Source: Candidatus Aminicenantes bacterium UBA4085 (lineage in GTDB: Bacteria; Acidobacteriota; Aminicenantia; Aminicenantales; UBA4085). Taken from it: a DNA stretch of 22,101 bases. Position 1 is the first letter of the stretch. Each line of letters opens with the position of its first letter. A program made the translations under genes and the position numbers. Shown piece after piece: positions 16,557 to 22,101 of the stretch. The notes below the pieces were generated by a model. It did no database searches. It had not been told where the DNA came from and saw only the letters and a list, made by a program, of their open reading frames with translations. The stretch covers positions 7,056 through 29,156 of the forward strand of contig DFYJ01000048.1 of assembly GCA_002383325.1 (NCBI GenBank), read 5' to 3'.

Positions 16557-18776
16557 ATGGAACTCCCGGAAACTCCCCGCCGGATGAAATCGCAGCGCCG
16601 GACCCCGATTTCCGCTCTTGTCGTCTTCGTCATCCTGCTGGCCGCGGGAGCGTTGGGGCTCTTTCTCGGCCGCCGCCACGCCGGACCCAATGTCCTCCTG
16701 GTCACCATCGACACGGAGCGGGCCGACCGCCTCGGCTGCTACGGCTACGGACCGGCTCGGACTCCGGTCGCGGATGGCCTGGCGGCCGAAGGGACCCTGT
16801 TCCGCGACTGCGTCGCCTCGGCCCCCATCACCCTCCCGTCGCACGCCACCATCCTGACCGGGCTCCAGCCTCCGGCCCACGGCGTGCGGGACAACGGCAT
16901 CTTCACGCTGGACGACCAGGCCGTCACCCTGGCTGAGCGGCTCAAGGAGGCGGGCTACGAGACCCAAGCCTTTGTCTCCGGCATCGTGCTCAACCGCCGC
17001 TACGGGCTGGCCCAGGGCTTCGACGGCTATGACGACGACCTGTGGGCCGAAAGCGACCCCAAGATGTTCATGATCCGGGAGCGCAAGGCGGCCCGGACGA
17101 TCGATCTGGCTCTGGAATGGCTGGAGGGCAGGGCCGGCAAGGCCGCCCACCGCCCCTTCTTCGCCTGGGTCCATCTCTTTGATCCGCATCAGCCGACCAA
17201 TCCGCCCGCCTGGACCCGAACCGTCACCGCGACCCCTTACGACGGCGAGATTGCCTACGCCGACCGCGAACTGGGCCGGCTGATCGCCGCCTTGCGGGAG
17301 AAACACCTCCTCGACGATACCGTCGTCGTCTACACGGCCGACCACGGCGAGAGCTTGGGCGAGCACCAGGAGAAGACCCACGCCGTCTTTATCTATGAGG
17401 CCACGGTCCGGGTGCCGTTGATCATCCGCTATCCGCGGCTGTTTGAAGCGGGAGCGGTCCACGGCGGGCCTGTCCGCCACGTCGATATCGTCCCGACCCT
17501 CCTCTCGATCCTGGACCGGCCCGGGGGCGAGCAGACCCAGGGCCTCGATCTGACGCCGGCCGGGCGCGGCGGGGCTCTACCTCCCGATCTCGTCCAATAC
17601 TCCGAGTCGCGGCTGTCCGAGCTGGGCTTCGGCATGGCCCCGCTCTACGGCCTCCGATCCGGGAATTGGAAGTGGATTCGGGCCCCCCGGCCCGAGCTCT
17701 ACGACCTGCAGGTCGATCCGGGGGAGCTGAGCAACGTTTACGACGCCAACCGGACGCTGGCCGAGCGCCTCGACGGCGAGCTGGACCGGATCTTCGCGGA
17801 CAGCCGGGCCCGGGCCATCCGGGAGCGGACCAACCCCCTGAGCTCCGAGACCGAGGAGATGCTCCGCAGCCTCGGCTACCTGGCGGCCAAAGGAGCCCGG
17901 GAGAGCATGGGCGGCATGGATCCCAAGGACGGCATCTCCATCCACAATGATCTGGAGGAGGCCCGCCATGCCGCCCAGAAGGGCGATTGGGCGGCGGCCG
18001 AGAAGGGACTGCGCGGGATCCTGGCCAAGGTTCCCGGCCACCTGACGGCCCGCAACGTCCTTGGCCTGAGCTTCCTGCGGCAGGGCCGCCTGGAAGAGGC
18101 CAAGGCCGAATACACCGCCTCGCTGGAAGCCGACCCGGGCCAGGCCCGCGTCTTCGTCCAGATGGCCGCCATCGCCCTTCTGGAAAACAAGCTCGTCGAA
18201 GCCGAGGGTCTGCTCAACCAGGCCCTGGACATCACCCCGGGGTTTGTCGAAGCCTACTCCAACCTCGGCCTCATCGCCTCCCTGCGCGGCGATGCGGCAG
18301 GCGCTCGGTCGTGGTACGACAAGGCGGTCGCCATCGACCCCGAGTTTCCGGCCGTCTACCGGAGAGTCGGGGACATGCACTTCGAGAAGGGCGAGTGGGA
18401 GAAGGCCCTGGCCGCCTACCGCACGGCGGCCGAGAAGTTTCCCCGCGACTACCGGGCCCTGGTTCAGGCCGGCAACTGCAGCCGCCGCCTTGGCCGGCTC
18501 GGGGAAGCCGAAGAGCTCTTCCGGCGGTCCATCAAGGCGGGGCGAGGGACCTGGGTGCCCCACTATAACCTGGCCTGCCTGTTGGCGGTCCAAGGCCGGA
18601 TCCCCGGAGCGGCCGAGGAGCTGCGGCAGGCCCTCAAGCGCGGCTTCAACTCCCTCAAGCTGTTGACGGGAGATCCCGATCTGGCCGGGCTGAGGGCTTC
18701 GGAGCACTACCCGAAAATCCTGGACGCGGTACGGGAACACCAGCACGACGTCGATCTCGAAGAAGAAGAAGAATGA
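16557..18776 (+). CDS. Membrane-anchored sulfatase/alkaline-phosphatase-fold enzyme fused to TPR repeats
   Basis: The protein has 739 residues. One N-terminal membrane helix (about 18-37) is preceded by Arg/Lys residues, so the bulk should face the periplasm. The sulfatase domain (about 44-420) shows Asp52 in LLVTIDTERADRLGCYGYG, the nucleophile region APITLPSHATILTG, and Asp262-His263 in TADHGESLGEH. FDPHQP and VRVPLIIRYPRL are also present. The position that is Cys or Ser in formylglycine sulfatases (C/S-x-P-S-R) is Thr92, and the Arg is His, so this may be a phosphoesterase, phosphotransferase or unrelated hydrolase of the fold. A TPR region from about residue 460 to 710 follows, and a Glu-rich end. 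A perfect -10 lies upstream. The stop overlaps an ATG of the oxidase gene. Confidence 0.88.
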   Translation: MELPETPRRMKSQRRTPISALVVFVILLAAGALGLFLGRRHAGPNVLLVTIDTERADRLGCYGYGPARTPVADGLAAEGTLFRDCVASAPITLPSHATILTGLQPPAHGVRDNGIFTLDDQAVTLAERLKEAGYETQAFVSGIVLNRRYGLAQGFDGYDDDLWAESDPKMFMIRERKAARTIDLALEWLEGRAGKAAHRPFFAWVHLFDPHQPTNPPAWTRTVTATPYDGEIAYADRELGRLIAALREKHLLDDTVVVYTADHGESLGEHQEKTHAVFIYEATVRVPLIIRYPRLFEAGAVHGGPVRHVDIVPTLLSILDRPGGEQTQGLDLTPAGRGGALPPDLVQYSESRLSELGFGMAPLYGLRSGNWKWIRAPRPELYDLQVDPGELSNVYDANRTLAERLDGELDRIFADSRARAIRERTNPLSSETEEMLRSLGYLAAKGARESMGGMDPKDGISIHNDLEEARHAAQKGDWAAAEKGLRGILAKVPGHLTARNVLGLSFLRQGRLEEAKAEYTASLEADPGQARVFVQMAAIALLENKLVEAEGLLNQALDITPGFVEAYSNLGLIASLRGDAAGARSWYDKAVAIDPEFPAVYRRVGDMHFEKGEWEKALAAYRTAAEKFPRDYRALVQAGNCSRRLGRLGEAEELFRRSIKAGRGTWVPHYNLACLLAVQGRIPGAAEELRQALKRGFNSLKLLTGDPDLAGLRASEHYPKILDAVREHQHDVDLEEEEE

Positions 18777-18784
18777 GGCAACCC

Positions 18785-20197
18785 ATGTCTTTAGCCACCC
18801 CCGCCATCATCCAAGCGCTGGGACAGATTGTCGGCCCCGGCCAGGTCATTTCCGATCCGGACTGCCTGCCGGCTTACGACCACGACGAATTTTCGCTGAA
18901 GGAGATCCGCCGCACCCCTGACGTCGTTGTCCGGCCGCGGACGGCGGCCGAAGTCGCGGCCGTGCTGAAGCTGGCCGACGAGCACCGCATCCCGGTCACG
19001 CCGCGCGGCGGGGCCACCGGCCTGTGCGGCGGCTGCGTGCCGGTTGCAGGCGGCATCGTTCTGTCGCTGGAGCGGATGAAAGGCATCGTCATCGACGCCG
19101 GCAACCAGATGGCCGAGGTCGAGGCGGGCGTGACCCTGATCGAGCTGGAAAAGGCCGTGGACGAGGCCGGCTTCAACTTCCCGCCCCACCCGGGCGAGGA
19201 GAGCGCCATGGTCGGCGGGATGATCGCCACCAACGCCGGCGGCAGCCGGGCCGTGAAGTACGGCGTCATCCGCAACTATGTCCGCGGCCTGGAGGTCGTC
19301 ACCGCCGCGGGCGAGATCCTGACCCTGGGCGGCAAGCTGATCAAGAGCAGCACAGGGTATAACCTTTTGCACCTGTTCATCGGCTCGGAGGGGACGCTGG
19401 GCGTCATCACCAAGGCCGTCATCTCGTTTCGAGCCAAGCCGGCCGTGACCCGATCGCTGGTTATTCCCTTTGAGACGCTCGAGGCGGCCATCGAGACGGT
19501 GCCGGAGCTGTTTCGGCGGGACATCGTGCCGCTGGCCCTGGAGTTCGTGCCGCTCGACGTCATCCGCATCACCGAGGCTCACCTGCAGCGGACCTGGCCC
19601 AGCCACGACGGGGAGACCCACCTCTTCATCATCCTTGACGCTTCATCCGAAGAGGAGATGGACCGGCTGTCCGGGTCCGTGGCCGAAGCCGTGCTCGAGC
19701 GGGGGGCGCTGGACGTCTTCATCGCCGACACCCCGGCCAAGCAGGAAAACGTCCTGGCCATCCGCTCCCGGATGTACGAGGCCCTCAAGGCCGAGACGGT
19801 CGAGATCCTGGACATTTGCGTGCCGCGGGCCGAGATTCCCGGCCACGTCAAGCGGGTCAGCGAGATCGCGGCCAAGTACGGCGTCTGGCTGCCGACCTTC
19901 GGCCACGCCGGGGACGGCAATGTCCACACCCACCTGATGAAGGCCCGCTGCGAGAACGGGGCCGTTGTTCCCCTGCCCGAGGCGGAGTGGCGGGCGACCA
20001 TGGAGCCGGTCCGGGCCGAGATCTACGCCGACGGCATGGCCCGCGGCGGGGTCATCTCCGGGGAGCACGGCGTGGGACTGGTCAAGAAACCGTATCTGGC
20101 GGCCAGCCTCGCCCCGGTCCAGGTCGATCTGATGAGGGGGATCAAGCGCGTCTTCGACCCCCGCGGCATCCTCAACCCGGGCAAGATCTTCGACTGA
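18785..20197 (+). CDS. FAD-linked oxidase of the GlcD/D-lactate dehydrogenase family
   Basis: The protein has 470 residues. It is a two-domain flavoprotein that oxidises a D-2-hydroxy acid such as glycolate, D-lactate or D-2-hydroxyglutarate. The FAD-binding part shows VVVRPRTAAEVAAVL, TPRGGATGLCGGCVP, HPGEESAMVGGMIATNAGGS and GSEGTLGVITKA. The C-terminal domain shows the metal-binding GHAGDGNVHTH, GEHGVGLVKK and the closing DPRGILNPGKIFD. The start at ATG 18785 has GAGG six bases upstream. The ATG at 18773 overlaps the sulfatase-fold gene's stop as ATGA and would add four residues; either is possible. No iron-sulfur partner such as GlcF lies nearby, so the electron acceptor is unknown. An intrinsic terminator begins inside the last codons. 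Confidence 0.92.
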   Translation: MSLATPAIIQALGQIVGPGQVISDPDCLPAYDHDEFSLKEIRRTPDVVVRPRTAAEVAAVLKLADEHRIPVTPRGGATGLCGGCVPVAGGIVLSLERMKGIVIDAGNQMAEVEAGVTLIELEKAVDEAGFNFPPHPGEESAMVGGMIATNAGGSRAVKYGVIRNYVRGLEVVTAAGEILTLGGKLIKSSTGYNLLHLFIGSEGTLGVITKAVISFRAKPAVTRSLVIPFETLEAAIETVPELFRRDIVPLALEFVPLDVIRITEAHLQRTWPSHDGETHLFIILDASSEEEMDRLSGSVAEAVLERGALDVFIADTPAKQENVLAIRSRMYEALKAETVEILDICVPRAEIPGHVKRVSEIAAKYGVWLPTFGHAGDGNVHTHLMKARCENGAVVPLPEAEWRATMEPVRAEIYADGMARGGVISGEHGVGLVKKPYLAASLAPVQVDLMRGIKRVFDPRGILNPGKIFD

Positions 20198-20214
20198 GCC
20201 CGGTTGCTTTTTTT
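20177..20214 (+). terminator. Intrinsic terminator after the FAD oxidase gene, overlapping its stop codon
   Basis: CCGGGC (20177-20182) pairs with GCCCGG (20198-20203) around a 15-base loop that contains the TGA stop. It is followed by TTGC and seven Ts. The long loop weakens the call. Confidence 0.55.
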
Positions 20215-20232
20215 CGGACCGGGCCTTATATT
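20204..20232 (+). promoter_or_regulatory. Sigma70-type promoter of the ACT-cupin pair
   Basis: TTGCTT (20204-20209) and TATATT (20227-20232) are separated by 17 bases. The -35 lies in the T-tract of the preceding terminator. The predicted start near 20239 gives a leader of about 60 bases. Confidence 0.65.
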
Positions 20233-20300
20233 GAAATCACCGAAATGGAATCAACGCCGGCCTCTTGCGAGACCCGCCATCTCCAATCAAAGGGGTATCC

Positions 20301-20681
20301 ATGGAACGCATCACCGAGATCTTCGTCATCCTGGAGAACAAGCCTTCGACCCTGGGCGACCTGTGCGGCTACCTGGCCGAGAACGAAATCAACATCGAGA
20401 GCATCGGGGTCTTTCACGACACGGCCAAGATCTATGTCAAGAGTCTGAATAAAGCGGTCAAGCTCCTGGAGAAGCTCAACTATACGATCGAGCTCCGCGA
20501 CGTGCTGCTGATCGACATGGAGAACCGGCCGGGCGCCCTGGCCGAGCTGACCGCCAAACTGGGCGACGAGGGCATCAACATCGAGTACGCCTACGGCACC
20601 CTGAGCCGGAAGAACAATATGATCTCCGTCATCATCGACCCGTCCGACATCGAGAAGGCCGAGAAGGCCCTCAAGGCCTGA
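20301..20681 (+). CDS. Tandem ACT-domain protein
   Basis: The protein has 126 residues and consists of two ACT domains with nothing else. The first opens ITEIFVILENKPSTLGDLCG and the second VLLIDMENRPGALAELTAKL. Each has the Pro-Gly/Ser turn and the following helix that form the small-ligand site between ACT domains. Proteins of this layout usually bind amino acids and regulate a partner enzyme or pathway; the ligand is unknown here. AAAGGGG lies five bases before the ATG at 20301, which is better than the in-frame start codons further upstream. Its stop overlaps the start of the cupin gene in TGATG, so the two are very likely translated together. Confidence 0.87.
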   Translation: MERITEIFVILENKPSTLGDLCGYLAENEINIESIGVFHDTAKIYVKSLNKAVKLLEKLNYTIELRDVLLIDMENRPGALAELTAKLGDEGINIEYAYGTLSRKNNMISVIIDPSDIEKAEKALKA

Positions 20682-21217
20682 TGCGCGCGGAGGAGATCCT
20701 CGACCGAGTCGACGGCTTCTTCACGATCACGGCCCTGCAGACTTTCCGCAAGACGGCGGGCGTCCTGTTCGATGCCGTTCCCGTGGGCGCCCTGCCTTCG
20801 ATCCAGGCCATCGACCGCGTCCTGCATGCCCGGGGGGCCTTCTCGCCCGGCTCCGTGGAAGGGGTCGAGCGGCCTTGGTACATGCACCACGGGCAGGAGG
20901 ACAACCTGGTGGTCCTGGCCGGGTTTCGGGATGTCGAGCTCTATCGGGACGGGCGCCCGGCCCGCTTCCGGATCACCCCCGAGCAGATCGACAAGGACGG
21001 CGCCCTCTTTGCCGACCGGGCGGTCATGCTGTCCTGGCCGACCGGCGTCTTCCACCGGATCATCAGCTCGCCGGAGAGCGGCTCGGCTTCGATCAACCTG
21101 GCCGTCCGGCATCCCTGGTTCGACTTGAAGACCGAGTTCAACATCTACGATCTGGACGCGGCCACGGGCCGCTTCCGGATCGTCCGCGAAGGGCATCTCG
21201 ACCAGTCGGGCGAATAG
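20681..21217 (+). CDS. RmlC-like cupin, dTDP-4-dehydrorhamnose 3,5-epimerase-like
   Basis: The protein has 178 residues, close to the size of RmlC-type cupins. Recognisable stretches are RPWYMHHGQEDNLVVLAGFR, a first cupin-like motif with the His residues, then VMLSWPTGVFHRIISS and NIYDLDAATGRFRIVREG. These agree with proteins annotated as dTDP-4-dehydrorhamnose 3,5-epimerase-like, but no other rhamnose-pathway gene is near. The true substrate is therefore open. The start ATG shares one base with the ACT gene's stop (TGATG), which points to coupled translation and to a joint role in which the ACT protein may sense a metabolite for the cupin. The final codons lie inside an intrinsic terminator. 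Confidence 0.75.
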   Translation: MRAEEILDRVDGFFTITALQTFRKTAGVLFDAVPVGALPSIQAIDRVLHARGAFSPGSVEGVERPWYMHHGQEDNLVVLAGFRDVELYRDGRPARFRITPEQIDKDGALFADRAVMLSWPTGVFHRIISSPESGSASINLAVRHPWFDLKTEFNIYDLDAATGRFRIVREGHLDQSGE

Positions 21218-21244
21218 GCAGCATTGCCCCGCCCGCCTTTCCTT
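21207..21244 (+). terminator. Intrinsic terminator after the cupin gene, overlapping its stop codon
   Basis: CGGGCG (21207-21212) pairs with CGCCCG (21230-21235), and inside it GGCA (21217-21220) with TGCC (21225-21228) around GCAT. A pyrimidine-rich CCTTTCCTT follows. The TAG stop (21215-21217) lies within the structure. Confidence 0.55.
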
Positions 21245-21271
21245 GACATCGCATACGGGCCGAAATATCCT
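21243..21271 (+). promoter_or_regulatory. Strong sigma70-type promoter ahead of the restriction-modification gene
   Basis: A perfect TTGACA (21243-21248) and TATCCT (21266-21271) are separated by 17 bases. Transcription should start near 21278, leaving an unusually long leader of about 200 bases before the ATG at 21478. Confidence 0.7.
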
Positions 21272-21477
21272 TATCGATGATGTCAGGATGGGGATTCAAG
21301 CCGATTCCGAACGCGCCCCGAGTCCCGCGCGGAAGTGGTTCTTCTTCTCCATGGCACGAGTTCGTCGGGCCGTAGGACTAAAATCGGTTTGTGCAAGTTC
21401 AAATGGTCGCCCCGGCTGAAATCTGAGGCGGTCAATTCTCATTGCATCACGCATCCGAGTGAGGTCGAAGGATTTTC

Positions 21478-22101
21478 ATGATCGCTGAACTCATTGAGCA
21501 GTTTTCGCCGGAGCTATTCGGAGAGTGGTGCCGCGGGCAGTTTGACCGCTTCATCAACGACCTTCATCCCGTTGCCGATTCCGGTGGATTCGATCGGGCA
21601 GATATCGTAGGTTACGTCCAATCGCTTCCCGACGCCGACACCAACCGCCCCCTCCTGGTCATGGCCGTCCATGCCGGCGCCAACATCAACGAGCGTTCCA
21701 GCCGCCGCCGCCAGTTTGATTTCGCTCGCAAGCAGCTCCAGACCGCACTCGACCGCCCCCCCGCCAAGGTCAAGGGCCTCTTTTCCCAAGGTCTCTTCGC
21801 CTTCTACGACGACACCGGCAATTTCCGCCTTAGCTTAATCACCGGCCGCGCCGAAGGGTGCCGCCTGATTTATAACGATTTCAAGCGGCAGTCTTTCTTT
21901 GTAGCACCGGATCGCGAAAACAAGACCTTCCGCGCCCGTATGGCATCGCCGTTTAATGCATGGAAGGGCCTTCTCGATGCCTTCTCTGTCGAAACACTGA
22001 CCAAAGAGTTCTACAACAGCCTATTCGCCTGGTACGAACGCGCCATGGACCCGGCGTCCAAGGTATCGTTCCCCAACGGAGATATTGTCAAATGTTGTGT
22101 A
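21478..22101 (+). CDS. Class IIG/Eco57I-like restriction-modification methylase, N-terminal 208 residues only
   Basis: The frame is open from ATG 21478 to the last base with no stop, so the gene continues right of the window. GAAGGA lies five bases before the ATG. The visible part matches the N-terminal region of large single-chain restriction-modification proteins: RPLLVMAVHAGANINERSSR, then LFAFYDDTGNFRLSLI, FVAPDRENKTF and the hallmark DAFSVETLTKEFYNSLFAWY. The methylase motifs would come later and are not in the window, so activity and specificity cannot be judged. Family members are usually about 1000 residues or more, which combine cleavage and methylation. The gene is less GC-rich and uses more A/T-ending codons than its neighbours, which suggests transfer. 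It is probably the first gene of a defence locus. Confidence 0.78.
   Translation, partial: MIAELIEQFSPELFGEWCRGQFDRFINDLHPVADSGGFDRADIVGYVQSLPDADTNRPLLVMAVHAGANINERSSRRRQFDFARKQLQTALDRPPAKVKGLFSQGLFAFYDDTGNFRLSLITGRAEGCRLIYNDFKRQSFFVAPDRENKTFRARMASPFNAWKGLLDAFSVETLTKEFYNSLFAWYERAMDPASKVSFPNGDIVKCCV

Noticed and set aside
21316..21416. tRNA-like stretch with GTTCAAAT and a possible anticodon-like region near GGACTAAAATC
   Set aside because: The T-stem (GCAAG against GGTCG) and acceptor stem do not pair. At most it is a decayed tRNA fragment, so no RNA gene is called.
21288..21419. 43-codon frame in the leader of the restriction-modification gene
   Set aside because: It has no Shine-Dalgarno at the right distance, no recognisable motif and chance length, so it is not listed as a gene.
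1..22101. CRISPR arrays, insertion sequences, rRNA genes or an origin of replication
   Set aside because: No regularly spaced repeats, transposase motifs, ribosomal RNA sequence or DnaA-box clusters were seen.

Overview
This is a GC-rich bacterial window with tightly packed genes and little non-coding DNA. The mix of proteins suggests a member of the Acidobacteriota or a related lineage, possibly Aminicenantes: a very large DUF5107-TPR protein, a sulfatase-fold/TPR fusion, a vertebrate-type transketolase and surface proteins with Ig-like modules. That assignment is inferred from gene style and is not proven. Promoters look sigma70-like: several have a recognisable -35, a spacer of exactly 17 bp and a TATAAT-like -10.

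Layout. (1) 1-3005, + strand: the 3' part of a DUF4143-type AAA ATPase, an RmuC-like protein, and a small GIY-YIG-like protein. (2) 3043-3702, - strand: a YggS/PROSC-type PLP-binding protein, divergent from the next block. (3) 3777-11389, + strand: a probable operon of an HD-domain dGTPase (apparently leaderless), a membrane-anchored 5'-nucleotidase (ATGA overlap), a 1124-residue DUF5107/TPR protein, and a PLP enzyme of the Cys/Met metabolism family. (4) 11457-13800, + strand: a small exported protein with an internal duplication, and a transketolase, each with its own promoter. (5) 13853-16383, - strand: a two-gene unit for a large exported Ig/repeat-domain protein and a small outer-membrane beta-barrel, ending in a terminator on the - strand. 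(6) 16557-20197, + strand: a sulfatase-fold/TPR fusion coupled to a GlcD-like FAD oxidase, ended by a terminator. (7) 20301-21217, + strand: a tandem-ACT protein coupled to an RmlC-like cupin, ended by a second terminator. (8) 21478-22101, + strand: the N-terminal 208 residues of a class IIG/Eco57I-like restriction-modification methylase, which runs off the window. It is preceded by a strong promoter and a leader of about 200 nt, and its base composition is visibly less GC-rich than that of its neighbours.

Most of the window is chromosomal housekeeping or envelope biology. Nucleotide handling (dGTPase plus 5'-nucleotidase), sulfur amino-acid metabolism, the non-oxidative pentose phosphate pathway and hydroxy-acid oxidation can all be read from family membership. 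The right edge is the accessory part: it looks like the start of a defence locus. I did not find a clearly new multi-gene system. The observations most worth a second look are the restriction gene with its long leader, the sulfatase-fold protein with Thr in the nucleophile position, the vertebrate-type transketolase, the leaderless dGTPase mRNA, the DUF5107/TPR protein, and the way terminators, stop codons and promoters overlap.
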